The notes: generated by a model from the sequence alone, not told the origin. Shown: positions 25,601 to 40,600, counted from the first letter of the stretch. The stretch: 64,000 bases of DNA from Piliocolobus tephrosceles (GCF_002776525.5 NC_045441.1:110265440-110329439), one strand, 5' to 3'. Translations and numbers: made by a program.

Positions 25601-28600
25601 GGCCAGGCAGGAGTTAAGCTGACGCCAGACGGTCAGAGCCCAGTCGACAATCTTGCACACAGGATCGCAGGGTGAGGGTGCCTGACCTTTGAACTAGAGA
25701 GACAGGGAGGTAAAACCCAGGGGCTTGGTTTAGAACATTTTGTTTTTAAAAGCCCAAAATTAAAAATATAAAGCTTTAAATCAAAACTGAAAATGAGTTG
25801 AATTTTATGTAACTTTACTTGGGATGGCTGAATGAGGGATAATAACACACATTATAGCTGTGCAAACATGTCAGTGTGATAAGCATTTTTCTCCTTTAAT
25901 TCTCACCATGAGCTTGAGTTAGGCATTTTTACCCATTTTACATATCAGGAGCCTAAGGCAGGAAGAAAAAATAACTTGCCCAAGGTCCTACAGGTAATAG
26001 TGACAAAGCCAGGGCTGGAGTCTATTTATATTTTTTATTAAGGCACAATTGACAAAAATTATATATATATGGTGTATATTATGATGTCTTATGTATGTAT
26101 ACATTGTGAAATTATTCAAATAAGCTGATTAACATGTCCATTTCTTCACATACTTATGTTTTATGGTGAGAGCATTTAAGATCTACTCTCAGCAATCTGC
26201 AAGTATACGTTAACTACATAGGGTTTATCTTTAATAGAAAAATAGGATACGGCATCTCGCTGAAATAATAAAGGAGTCATTTATCACATTTAAAATAAAT
26301 CCAGTAATCACTATTAAGCTAAAGAACTTCCTCTTCTTCCTCAGGCTTAACATTTCTGAAGCTCTCTGTTCAAGCTTCACTCTCTATGGTCAGCCAGGGC
26401 TGGAAGAACAGGCTTAGCTTTGTGGGCAGCTTACAGAGGGAGACGGGCCTCGCCAGCTGCCTCATCAAGACCGCATGTAGAGGAAGGCAGAAGGAGGGCA
26501 GAGCTCGCATTGGAACTCGGTCCCCAGGGAAACGTTACTTTTTCTGGGAAGGCCGAATTATTCTCTTAATGACTACCTAATAAACTGCTTCTAAAGCTCA
26601 GACTGTTAGATATCGTAACAGAATCACATTTCACAGTTGCCAAAGGCAGAATGTAATCTGTCTTTCCTAAGGACCTGAACAAACAGGTGGGCACCCCTTC
26701 TCTCCAAGGTGCAGATGTTGTTTATATGAAATTTCTCCTTTTGCAAGTTGGTTGTGTTACGGGAAAAGTGGTTACTGGACAGTACATTAAAAACTGGTGT
26801 TTCATTAAAAGGACTATCCAATAAACAGACTTTCTAGTAACTACATGTTTTCATTTCCTTCCCTAGAGATATATTCCTTCAGCGTTAATGGATACTCTTG
26901 TGTAGAGGTGTGTATGCCTACTATGTATTCTATGCCTATTTGTTATTGCTGCTAAGGAGGAGAAGTCCATGTTAGTTAGTATACTCATGAAATACAGAGG
27001 ACACAAAAGAAAAGGTGTGAAAAGCTAATGATGAGCAAGTGATCAGTTCTGGTGTGGTTTCATGGAGTGGAGGAAGCCACCTGCCTTTTTTTTTCTTTCG
27101 AATTTTACCAGGTGGAAAAAGGAGGAAATTGAGCCAGGCCCTTTATCTCTCAGATCTCTTCCAGACTGGCAGTCTTGCAGAACAGACAGACACAAGCTGC
27201 TATGGTAATTCGAAAGAAGAACTGACTAAATACAGCATGGTCAGGAAAGACAAATAGATGAGGTGGGACTTCAGCCGGGTCTCCCACAGGACGTCCGGGA
27301 CACGGGATTGGTCAGGGGAGGTGGGAAGTGTCCCAAATACGGAAGAGGGAAGGAACTGTGCAGGAGCAGTCAAAATGGGTGCTGACGTTTGCAGATAACA
27401 AAAGGGATGAATAAATGACAGACCTCTGCAAGTAAACAGTCTATGTACCTGTTATTAATTCAAGGTGCTGGATCTGATCCCCCACCTAGCAAGTCCCCTG
27501 AACAAATGACTTCACAGCCACATAGTTGTCCTTGAGTTTTCCCACATGCCAACCTCCTCCTCCCTAGGCCTGAGATGTGTTGCAAGTGCTACTCCTTCTG
27601 CCCAGACCCCCTGCCTCCCTATTCTCAGCAAACTCTTCTTCCTTTAGATAACAAATTAGCGTGACCTGCAGATCCTTCAATGTGACCACAGATAGAGAGG
27701 CCTCCACCCCAAATTCCTAAAATAAGTGCTCTTCCCACTTCCGCCCGAGTTTCTATAGTGGTACTTTACCTGTTCCTTTCACAGCACGTATTAGCCACCT
27801 GTTTAATTAGCATGATTTGAGTGTTGTACCCATGAAGTCGGACAGAATCAGAACAGGGAACACAGAGTTTAATCTGATGTCATTTATCAGATTTGTGGCC
27901 ACGCCACTCAAGAAGAGACAAGGCTTCAATAGTTGAGTCCAGTCCAGTGGTGAAATAGCATGGGTAGAGGTTACAGATTCAAATACAAACTGAGAACTAG
28001 GTAATGTGTAAACTGAATCTACCCCCCTTGGAAGGCATGGACTTAGATACTTGCACACAATGACTATTGGTGGGACTCTGCTGATTATTTTCCTATTACC
28101 GAGGAAAGCCTAAGGCCAGATCACAAGTCCTCAACAAGCCTGGCCAATACACAGACTTGGCCAGCCAAGAAAATAACCCGGAATTTTCATGGAAATAGAA
28201 CCCAGGTTTCTTGAGATGGAAAAAACTGGGGGGCATGGGGGTAGGAGTTATATTATTATCTTCATTAATATTCAGAATTAAATATAATCAAACATGTTAT
28301 AGGTTAGGATGAGAGAATCATATATTGGGTGTTTTTAAATACTTGAAATGTTTACAGGAATCTCATATATTAGAATAGCTTCATGTCCAGCTTAAAATGG
28401 TAACTGAGTTATTGATTTAGGGTTGTGATCTTAAGAAGGGGTAAGAGAATTTTATTAAGTTTATGTAAATGGTACAAGAATTAAGAGAACATTTGAGCCA
28501 CTGGATTTATAAATTTAATTTTCTGGTTTTATAAGAGTTAAGTACTTGGGAAGATTTTTCAGACAGTAGAAATTTTTATAAAGAGAAATAAAATATATTA

Positions 28601-31600
28601 AAGTTTTAAAGACCAAACTATTTAAAGAAATGTAATTAAGCTATAAGAGTCCCTTCAAAGGTGATTGTTAAATTTTGCTACATTTATACATAGAAAGATA
28701 AAGCTTATACAATTAACTTAAAAGCCTGAGGGAAAGCCGGGTATTTGGATGTACAACCCTAACAAACTGAATACATTTTTTAAAATAGCACTTGAATAAT
28801 GCCTCCTGAATAAAAACTGTCCTCCAAGGTCCCAATTCCTACAAAGATCATTTCTTTGTGAAGGTCTGTCTTTACAATGAGAACACTAGCTCTCTGAGGG
28901 TGAGAGGAGCCTCCTCTTGTCCCACAGTCCCCAGGCCAGGGGCAAATGTTTACAGAATAACCAGCTAACACTGTTCTGATGCACTTATCACACTGTGTTT
29001 TGATGATCAGTTTGCATGGCTGTATGTCCTTTCAATCTTAGTACTGGATCTTCCTTGGTGTGCCACAAAGCGAGGATTTAGAAAACACGATGACTGACCC
29101 ACGGGAAGAACAGGCTGAGAAGTTCTAAGTCTGGATGACTGATAACAAAAAAGGAAGTCGGCGGGGGAAGCCCGGAGTTAGGTTTGGGGACGGGACATGT
29201 TGAGTTTGTTACGTGTGTAGTGTCAGATGGACTGCATTATATAGATCTGTAGCTGATTACATGAACTGAACACAAAATAGAGGGGTACGCAGACAAAGGA
29301 GAAAGCTGGATGAATTTTAAAACATGAATCCTGGAAGAAATATTGTTTACATGTATATATAGTACCTCACCAGGTATAACAAATAGTTAAGTGTAAACTT
29401 AATGAGAATGACATGAAATATTTCATATTCTGGGTAAGTGACAAGATGCTGTATCTAGATTTGTAGTATGTTCACCTGGTATTAATGGTAATGAAAAACA
29501 ATTTTATTTTACTAAAAGTAAGGTGTCAGATAAAATGCTAATGTCACCAAAATGTACAGAGCTTTTTCAGCATAAATACATTTTTCCAAAATTTCAAATT
29601 TGCACATTTTAAATAACACCATATAACACACATGACCTAAAGGGAGTAATTCTTTTTAGAATTATATTTTATACAAATCAAATCCCTTTTCGGTGGTATG
29701 GAAGATTCACACAAAAATAAATATTTATTCACTTTTAGGAGAAATATCCCTTGATTAGAGACCAGGCACCGAAAATAACTTTGTATTTTATAAGAAAGAA
29801 GATTCACATAAATCTTTGCTTTACCAAGTAATTATGACATTAAGACAGGACAACTGTGAACGTTGGTATGTCCTACATGAAAGAAATAATGTGGCCAAGG
29901 AAAAACAAAAAAATTGATTCTGTGATACCAGCAACTCTATTAAATTGATATCACTGTATTATCTGAGGCTTTGGGATTTGTTACAATTTTCCTTCTCTTC
30001 AAAAGAGGAATGAACATTACATAACTCTTTGATATTTTTTAAGCAACAATTCTGAGATCATGTATTATATAATTAATGATAGTTTTATTAAACTATCATT
30101 AAACCTACTAAACCTACTAAAAAGGGAATAATTGTTTTTTATTAAATACTAGTAGAAAGCCTAGTATTGTCCTGAGAGGTCGATTTTCTTATCTCTTTCC
30201 AAGGAACTAGAAGAAGAAACTGTGATCAATTATCAGCGTGCTGTAAGTGTCCACAAAGATTAGGTTCTGTGACATTACAAGATTCCTGATATTTTGCAGG
30301 AGTCATCCGTTCCCTTGTACACACACCCCAGGGACTTTTCTATTCACCTATTTGAAGTGCTTATTGGTAAAGGAAAGGCATTTCCTTTTTTCCACTTTCT
30401 ATTCTTTGCAGCACACCCCACTCTCAAATGCAATGGAAAAGAGAGTGAACTTGAAGCTTGGAACTTTCCTTTCAAAATCAGTTAAAACAATTTTTATCAG
30501 AGAGCCAGGGGGAGGGAGGTACACTTTACCTGAAGTAGTGCCAATCTTACATAATAGAACTGGTATCTTTTCTGATTATTTATGTGAATTTTATCTTTGG
30601 TAATGAGATTTAAATATTGACAGTGATAAAGTTAATGGAAGTATCGGCAATTTGAAAAGCTACAGACCTATGGCTGTTTTTACCTCACCATTCTTCCTTC
30701 TTGCTGAGATCATACAGTGGCTGGGCTTTGGCCAAAAGCATATATTTATGATGAAGTAACTGATTTAAATATAACATGGGGTAGATTTCTCTCATCAAAT
30801 TAGGAATTTCAGATATTAATTCTAATTACTAGTGGCAGACACTGTTTAATGAATTCCCAAAAGCCATTCTCACCCCACACTTCTCCCCACCACTATCTCC
30901 CCGGCCCCAGCACACATGCCTGCACACACTCTAACAAAACAGATGCAGAAATTTGTTCAAGCATTTGGTGGAGAGCTTCAATCTTGGAAAAGCAGGTTTG
31001 GCCATGGTCTGGGATGAAACCAGTTTTGGTTACTGAAACATTAAAGAGAAGTCTTATGTTTCTGGAAAAGTGCTTTCCTCCCTGATGAGGAGACTGAGGA
31101 AGCCGAAGCTCTCTATCCTTCGCTGCAGCCCGCTTCCTGCCCTTGAACATGTTTTCACAAGGGCACAGGGTCTGCAGCCTTTTGGGCACACTGCAGTCTT
31201 GAGGGGAGAGGGTCAACAGACTCCCTTGAACCTGGGACCTGAGATGTTGGACACCTACCACAAGACATCTGGTTATGTGAGTGTGAAAATCCTTTCTGTG
31301 AAGCAGCTAGCAGTTGGGGTGTTTTGTTTTTAGCAGCTTAAAATATTGCAGTAATGCAATGACAATACTGTCCTTCAAATGTGGCCCATTGTGCAGGCTT
31401 AAATGAGAAAATCTTACTAAATCAAGCTCTGTTATTTCTAATCTACTTGACACTCAGCTACTGGCCCACTTTAAAAATATTAAATAATGATGTGTTTGAT
31501 TTGGTCAACTCTCAATTATTTTTATCATTTGGGAGAATACAGAATATTTATTTTGTTATTCTGTGAAAGTCACTAAAAGTTATTATTACTCTTGAAAATG

Positions 31601-34600
31601 TGTCAAAAGATACAGAATTCTACTTATTCATGTGGCTTAATATTTACCATAGCATAGTATAACAGGCCTATTGTAAAATGTGCCCACAGGGGCGTATGTT
31701 TTGAAGGCCTCAAGAAAACAGGAAGTTTTCCTTAAGAAGAGTGATTAATTTTCTAACCAAGCCTTTTACGGCATTTAGAACTTGGTGAGATTCCTTGAGA
31801 ACCGCTGATAACAACGGTAAAACTGATTTGCTTTTTCTCGTACTTAATGCAGTGCAGAATTTGTTATGGGTTTCACATTCATTACGTTATGTGGCCCTTC
31901 AATGTCAAAAAAACTGTACTTGCCCAAGGCTGCATAGTTAGTAAGTGGTGGAACTCAAGCTGAGATCTCCTGATGACTAAAACCCCTGCTCTCCTGGCAA
32001 TGGGCTGCAGTTGCTGTTTGTTACCTTATTCACAACTTTCCTTCGTAAGAACCTCTGCAGCAGTCCTTGCATGGGCTCGCCATCCCACCGCAGCTGCACC
32101 CAGCGGAAATGCTGCTGCACCAGCAAGTCGGAGCCCTGGAGACAGGCCTTGGCAATGGTTCCCATCAGAAAGCAGTTCTCATGAAAGTAATAACATTCGG
32201 ACATTCCATTTCCTGAAACAAACCAAAAGCAATGGCCCATCCTCAGTGAGTTATGTTATGGGACCAATTCAAATTAAAATAACTTAAAGAACATGAAGTA
32301 TAACTGGTACTCTGGGAAACAGAAAGATTAGAATAAATAGTATGGAAGCTTGCTTCTCAGCATGGTCCCTCTATTAGCGTTACCTTTTTGGAAAGTGCAG
32401 GGGCTTTCAGTGCTGCGATTTTCAAGAGGTGCCAAAAAGTCCCTCAATAACTCAGACAGTGAAGATTTTTCCAAATTCTCTAAAATGATGATGATTTTCT
32501 TCTTACTGGGAGATTGTTTCACTGGAATCAGACAAGCTATAATAAAAAAGGAAATTCAGTGATTCAAGCTTTTGACAAAAATTTATACAAATTGGCAAAA
32601 CTAAAAAGTCTGAAGTTATAAAGCATTAGCAAAGATGTGGTGTAATGGAAATGTTCTTAAATTGCTTGGGGAGTGAACAACTCTGGAAAACTGTTTGGTA
32701 TTATTTGATATGTTTGAACACACAGCGATCCAACATTCCTTGTTCTATAACAAGTCTCAAATGGAATCAACCCCCATCCATCAACAATAGAATAATGAAT
32801 AAATAAGAGTATGTTCGTACAACAAATAGAAAGTGAACAAATGACAACTTGCACAACATGGAAGACTCACAAACAATATATTAAGAAGCAAATCACAAAA
32901 GATTATATACAATGTGTTTTCATCATGTAAAGCTCAAAACAGGCAACACTAAATCTATAATTTAGGGATTCATATGCAGGGAGTAAAACTATAAAGAAAA
33001 GCTAAGAAATGATTATCATGAAAGAGTAGTGGTTACTCCCAAAGGGAAGGGTTTGCGGTAAGAGGGATGGACCACACAGTCACATTCTGAGAGCTGAGAA
33101 TATTTTACTTCTTGGCCTAGTCAGTGGTTACATGGTTATTTTATTTTAAATTATTAATTAATCTGTAAACATAAGTAGTATGTATTTTAGTGTATCTATT
33201 TCATAATACAAAAGGTTAAAAGCCCTTTAAATTATGCATATGTAAAATGTTCATAAAATTATGTAGACAGGTAGTGGCTCATGCTGGTAATCCCAGCACT
33301 TTGGGAGGCCAAGGTGGGCAAGATCACTTGAGCCCAGGAGTTCGAGGCCAGCCTGGGCAACATGGTGAAACCTTGCCTCTACAAAAAAATACAAAAAATT
33401 ACACAGATACGGTGGTGGGCGCCTGTATTCCCAGCTACTTAGGAGGCTGAGGTGAGAGGATCACTTGAGCCCAGGAAGTTGAGGCTATAGTGAGTTGTGA
33501 TTGTGCCACTGAACTGCCGCCTGGGCAACAGAGCAAGACTCTGTCTCAAAAAAAAAAAAAAAAAAGTAGGACCTCAGAGAGATAAGTAAATCCCTCTCTC
33601 CATTTTCCAGATCTCAGAGGTTGAAGTAATTTGACTGTGGTCTCAGAAACAACGGTAAGGGAGGAGTAAAATCCAGGACTTCCGACTCATATTTTCCCAT
33701 TCCTTTCACTCAGAATGGGAATGGCTGACTTCGTGTCAACCCAAAATGAAAGTTGGAAAAGTAAATGAAAAATTAATATTATATATAGGAAATGAATAAG
33801 GGCACAAAACATACTTAAAACAGTACCTGGCACCTACTAAGCAAAAACTATTAATATTTTAGTTAAAATGTATTATATATGGCACTTCCCATATACTAAT
33901 CAATTACAAAATAAAATCACTTTAGTTTCTTGAAGATGCTAAGATGCCACAGTTTTAGTCAAATCAACCTTGAAAGTCTGATTTGAGACCAGTTTAAGAT
34001 ACTTGAGAGTAACATTACCAAATAGTCTACTTTTTACAAATATTCATGATAGTATATTCTCAATTCCTTCTTGTTACTATAGACACAATGCATTTTCATT
34101 TTCAAAAGAGCTCCTTGAACACTGTAAATGAGTCTCTTCTCAGACAGAAATGGCTTTTCTGGATGCTATGAAAATTTAAAAACTAGAAGGCTAGAAACAA
34201 TCACAGCCACCTCGCAATCTAGCTGTACTTGTGGAGGGCCGTTAACACTAGCATCTAGCGTGTGTCAGATCACTTTCAACACAGCTGTTCGGTAAAGAAT
34301 GCTAAAATTCTATGTTTCTTTGGGTTCAAATATTATTTCAGAAATAGATGTATTGTGGAAATATGAGAAATCCGTAGTTGGTTAAAACGACAATGGAAAA
34401 CTAACAAACATTTTTAATTCAGTGATTTAAAAAAACACACAGGATTGATGGTTTATGTATCTGGTTTTCTGTAACTGAGGACTGAAGGTCTCCAGTTTTT
34501 CCCTGATTTGTGTTAATTGCGTTGCCAGTTTAAGTGGCTCTGAAGCTGCTGCAGCCAGCCAGAATGTATCTGAAGGAAGGAATATTTCCTTGCATTTCAA

Positions 34601-37600
34601 CAAATGTTTATTCAATGCCTCTTTGCTACAGGTACTACATGCTGAGTGCTATGGCATGCCAGAAGTGACTCATTCTAACTGGGGGTGTGTAGCATTTTAC
34701 TTACTTTTTGAGACGGAGTCTCACTCTGTCACCCAGGCTGGAGTTCAGTGGTGTAATCTCGGCTCACTGCAACCTCCACCTCCCGGGTTCAAGTGATTCT
34801 CCCGCCTCAGCCTCCCAAGTAGCTGAGATTACAGGTACACGCCACCATGCCTGGCTAATTTTTTTTTTTTTTTGTATTTTTAATAGAGATGGGGAGTCAC
34901 CATGTTGGTCAGGCTGGTCTCAAAGTCCTGACCTCGTGATCCACCCGCCTCGCCCTCCCAAAGTGCTGGGGTTACAGGTGTGGGCCACCGCATCTGGCCA
35001 GTATTTTAAACTAAGTTTAAGAAATGGCACTGGCCGAAGAATGGAGGCTGGGCAGGACTCAATTCTAGAAGGGAATAGGGCATCAGATCAAGGTCAGAAT
35101 AGTTACAAAAGCGACATCATGGTGAGCTCAAAGCTGATCCATATGGCAAGTTGGGCCAGGGCTGGGAACTTGGGATGGAGCCACAGGAGTGGCAGGGGGC
35201 CCAGCAGTCACAGCTGCGGAAGGCGGGCTGCATCTTCGTCCTGAGCTGCATAAATCACTGGACCCATCCCCAGTGATTCTCAGCGATTCCGATTTAATTA
35301 AGCTGTGCTGGGCCTGGGACACTGGCATTTCGTAAAAGCTCCCTAGTGACTAGAACGTGCAACCAGGGGCGAGCTTTGCTGATAGGAAGCCTCAGGACCA
35401 AGCCAAACATGAAAAGTAGAAGATCCAGAATGTCTTCTTGGGAGGGAGCTACCGGTTCTGGGAATCAGTGGAAATCTTTAAATAGGGGGATAAACAGGAT
35501 TTGACTCCTGCTCTGAGATCCTCGCTGGTACAGAGAACTGGCCGATGAGGAAAGAAATAGGAGAACACACCACCTAGACTCTTACTGCTATGGTTAAGGA
35601 AAGAGATGATGGGAGCCTCACCCAGGACCAAGGCACAGAATGAAAAGGCATTTTGAGACCGAATCAGTACATCTCAGTGGTTGACTTATTGAGAGGGGGC
35701 AGAGAGGAAATACTGGAGACAACTCTGAGGTTTCCACCAGAGAAGAGGCTGAGCGGTTAATGGAGGCAGAGAGCAGATGACCACGCACGTACTTGGGGAG
35801 GAGGTGGTGGTGATGGGTTATGCTTCAGGCTTGATGTGTTTGATGCATTCTCTCATGCCCAGCAGGCGGTGGTGGGGCATGAGGGTGAGGGCATCGAGGA
35901 AGGATCCATGCTGGAGATAAAATAAATGACTTTTCAGGCATGCTGGGGTCTCCTGGAAGGAGGCAATATGCTCATTCTCCTCGGTCCACAAGCAAAGACT
36001 GTATTGCTAATGACCTAATACCTCTCACATTCAATGGACAGTTTGTGCCCTAGACAAAAAGGGGGAAGAGTTGCTACACATAACCGCTGGGTTATCTTTC
36101 CACTTCATCTTTGTCTTGGTCTCCCACGAAGTAGCAATCAAGGGTCAAACAGCACAAGTTTCTTTGGGGAAAAGCTTTGTCTTCATTCGCTTGCCTCATC
36201 GCCTCAGTTTTTCATTAGTACCTACTTTTCCATCTGACCACTTAAGTTCAACATCCTTAGTCAAGGTGGGGCAAAGGTGAATTTTATTTTAGTTGAGAAA
36301 TAGTATGTGTCTAGTTCAGGTTATTCTGCATAGTTTCAGGTCTAAAATATTAACCAGCCACAGAAGCAGGAACTCATTACAGTTTCAAGAATTACCCAGT
36401 CTCTGATCAGGGCTTATGGAGAGGTGAGAGAAGGCCACACACCCCATGTTACAGCTGCAGGGTTCTTTCTACCTATGACCAAAAAGTCAGCCATTTGAAT
36501 TCCCTTTGCTTTGTGCTACTTCAAAACACTGTTTCTGAAACCAGTCTGCTCTTTTTGACCGTTTTCTTCCAACTTTATAGTCTCTCTCAGCTCTGCTCCT
36601 CTCCTGCAGGTTGGTAATTTTAACTGGACACTGTCTTTGTGAGGCTCAGGGCTACATCCCAGTTTTGTACATCCTTATATTAAAAGTCCCAGAGAGTGAA
36701 TTCTGCAGCCAAACTTACCAGTTTAAAAATAATTAGCATATCGCATTTCTAAACCCAAACTGCTTTGTGTCTTAGGTGACTGACTCCAAGTCTATAATCT
36801 CCCCTTTGAGGATAGAAAACAGCCCCTCTTTTCCACGTGCCCTTAAACTCCAGCTCTGGAGGAACGATGTTCTGAGAATCCCAGTGGGAAGCACAGGACA
36901 AGTCTTTAAAGAGTCTCCAGGGATGCAGGGTCCAAGGAGGTAAACTCATTTCTGGAGACTCCAATTGTCATAGTCTCCTATTGTTATTACAGCAATCCTA
37001 TCCTCATGACTTTTACAAAGGAAAGTTCCCTTGAAAAATTCAAAGTATTACTTTAAAATACCCTTCTAGTCTTTAATTTTTTTTCTGTTTTACTGTTTAC
37101 AGTCACTGTAATTTTAAAAAGTATCATCTTGCTAACCCAAGTCCATACTTTATACTGAGGAGAAATTTGACCTAATTCGAATATGCATTCACAGCCTCCT
37201 TACCAAATAACAGAGTCATATGACGTGACCCTCTCTCAAGAAAGGGAATATGAGAAGGAAATGTTATTTTAAAATAAACACAAAGTAATTTATGCTAGAA
37301 AAAGTGCTGTGTCATTTTCTTTGAAATGGTCTTTTGTTCTCTATTATTTTCTTCATTGGCACCGTTTTAATCTCCATTTAAGTTTTAGAGTCTTAAAGCC
37401 AATTATTTAAAATACTTTTGCTACTCTTCATTTCTTCCTTTTTGTTCACACCCTTCTTTAACTCTTTTCTGTGACTGTTCCCTGGCTTTCTTCTACAGCG
37501 TCGTAGAGAGGAACACACAAAGCAATGTGTGCTGTGCTCAGTGGAAGACAGAACTTCAGCATTCTCACCCGGTTCAATCCATGTAGTTTAAGGCTCTCTC

Positions 37601-40600
37601 TTTAGAGAAAATAAGGTTAACCATCAGGAGTACATGTAGAATACCTCAGGAATCACTGTACTCTTCAGTTGTGGTACTTCTCATTTGACCACTTTAATTC
37701 CTTGGTGAAAAAAGAGAGCAGCTGGTAGATAATCCCTATATGCTCACTATTCTAAACGCTTGAGTGGAACAGCCTAAAACACTCCTTTCCTCCATCCAGA
37801 TCTCTGACTTCTCTACTCTGTGGCCTCATCCATCGCCCCTTGACTGAAGGATCATTCCCTGCTGCATGCTTTCCGCACAGTGAAAGAACTGACGACACTC
37901 CTGTCGATGGATCCTTCCCTCTGGCTCGCAGGAGTTCCCCTGCACTGCTCTGAAGTCTCTGGTGTCCTTGTTGTTTCCAATTCTCCTCTATGTCTTCATC
38001 AGCCTCCAGCCCACAGCATGGGTCCTATTGAGGGGATGGCAGTGGAGGGAGAGTTGGGTTTTTAGGAGATGAGGGTGAACCGTGGCAGGGCAAGGATGAG
38101 CGGCCAGTCAACAATGTTCCTGATGTAGATTCTGAGAGCTTTAGCTTTCGTTCTGGAGCCTTGGGAGTATAACAGCAGGGAACTGTCTGAATGGTTTTGT
38201 ATCCTCCAGTGAGCCCCCAGATGCCCTATGGAGGGCCCATGGAGGGAGTGAGACCAGAGGAAATACAAAAGGTCAATGATGAGGCCTCCACAATGCCTTG
38301 AACAAGAAATAATAGGTGATGGGGGAAATGGAGAGCAGGAGGAGGAGACAGAGGAAGCAGATACCACAGAGTTTAGGGACTGCCTAGATACGGGGAGCGA
38401 GGCAGACAGGAAGTGATAATGCCCACCTTGCTAACTTGGGCAACTGCAGTCAAGGTCTTAGCAGATGAACCTTGTATTTGTATCATAGTTTTATTATAAA
38501 AAGTGAAGAAAGATATTGATACTTACAAGTTACTAAGCTACATACAGAATAAAAATCCTTCTGTATGAATTTTCTTTTCTGCTTTACTGTTTACGATCAT
38601 TTGCAATTTTAAAAAGTATCTGTCTTACTAACCCAATTCCATACCTTGTACTGAGGAATATTTGACCCAATTATAATATGCAGTCACAGTGTGATACGAA
38701 GGGTATAGAAGGATTTTTATTCTGTATTTGGAGAAAACATACCATTTCCTACTCTTCCTTCTTAAATCTAGAGTGTAGTTTTTTTTTGTCCTTAGTCTAT
38801 TGTTCAAACACTTCATTTTTTAAAATCCAAATTATTCTTTGTGCCCAGTCATCAATGACTCCCTTATCAATGCCTGTCTCTCTGACCTTACTTCTTTCTA
38901 CCTTGACTCTAAGCAAGTTCTTCTACTTGTTGCCACCTGAATTGAACTATTCTTTTTCTTTGCCTATGCTATTGCATCAGAAAATTCACCAATTCTTTCA
39001 ACAAATAATTATTGACAATTTATATACAAGCTAAGAGAAGAATAAGTTAAAGTGCTAGCCTTCAAGGAGCTCATCATATAAGGTGTGTGGGACAAGGCAA
39101 AACCCCAAATAATATCCTCATTGCCTTGACATACAGTTGGGTGGGGCCCAGAAGTATAAAGTCCACTGCTGTTTACCAGAAGGAGTGAATCACAGCAGCT
39201 TCATTTGAGGTGTCCTTAAAGTATTTCAACAGAGGCTTTTTCTATAGTTTCCAGAAGGACAGAGACTGTGTCTATTTTAATCACTAGTGTATAACAGACT
39301 ACTCTGCATCACACCAGTCACGTGGTAGCCATGGTGTCTGTGGGATAAGAGGCGTTTATATGTTTACTCCTTAATTCTAGTGGAAGCTGCAGTATGAGCA
39401 AAGACATACAGAGTGGAAAAGCAAAGGATATATAGGGAAGAAACATCCTATTCTGCTTGAGCATGGGTATCTATGTTAAAAGGGTCAGATCAGCAAACTG
39501 GGTGGATGAATGCCCCACAACAGAAGGCCTTGAACAGCATCGACCTGGTGCACTGGGCAATGGAGAGGGGCAGAAATGGGGAGGGGCAGAAATCACAGGG
39601 ATTTTAATAAGAGGTCTGCTGGCCTGTGAAGAATGTTCAGGGAGGAGAAACAAGAGACAGAAAACTGTTTACGTAAAAGCTAGGAGTTCCAGGAAAGCGG
39701 GGCATAAAGTAAGATGGTGCTGATGGAAATGGATTTTAAAAAGCAGATTGAGCCTGACTAGCAGGATGTGACCATGGACTGTGGGACGAGGGTGAGGGGC
39801 CCACAAATGAGAGCAACTGGGGTTCCATGAGGTTCTCATTTGCTTTTAAAAATTAGAATAGTTAGCAATATTGAAAGAACAAAACCCCAAAGATTTTACA
39901 TAAAAACCTGGATTTCTGGCTTCTTCCTAAAAGTCACAAGACCTGACAACATTGGACCTACAATTCTGTCAGCAACAAATAGCTGGTTCCGAGAGCTGCT
40001 GCCCCTCCTACAGATGCCGGCATGCCTCCCTCTCCCTGCAGCCCCGCCCAGCCTGCTTCACCTCTTCCTGTGGCTTGTTGTTACTAGGGGGCATTGAGGT
40101 TTTCAAGCCTGCCAGTGAAATCTGAGCTTCCAGCGTGGGAGCCAAGAGACATGGGCCACTCTCCAAACTGGGAAATTAGGAAGAGGAGCTCTTTTTAAGA
40201 AGATGCCCACCGTAGATCTAGAAATGCTGAGTTGGTCCCCTTTGCATCCTTCATGATCTTGTTTATTGCACTCCAGTTTTCTTAGCTCTCTAAGCTTAGA
40301 GCAGAATTCAGTCTGTGGTTGCTATCTACTCTCATAGCGTGAGCACCAAATACTTTAGCTTCTTACTTTGAGAAGAAGCGAGACTGAAAGTTGAAAAACT
40401 GCGGGAGACTTTTGTTAGATAACAGGGAAAAAACATATTTTGGCACTGGGGCGTTAAGGCCAGTAGTGATTAAGGTCAGGCTTAGGAGCTGGAATGCTGG
40501 GATTTGAGTTCCATTTTATATTCTTCCATGGGATCTTTGGGCAGGACACTTAACCTTTTTTCTCAAGTGTTTTCATGTTTATAAATCAGGGATGGGGTTG

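Larger units (their letters stand above)
25694..32024 (-). other. CTTNBP2: Intron between exons 16 and 17 (6.3 kb)
   Basis: Repeat-poor for this window: MIR (25855-26015), an L1 3' fragment (26028-26220), a short palindrome (30074-30101) and a MIR remnant (31870-31985). 26221-30073 and 30102-31869 contain no Alu and no element I can name. Confidence 0.65.

Noticed and set aside
34708..35244. 178-residue open frame on the plus strand
   Set aside because: Its first half is antisense Alu; the remainder has no recognisable domain.
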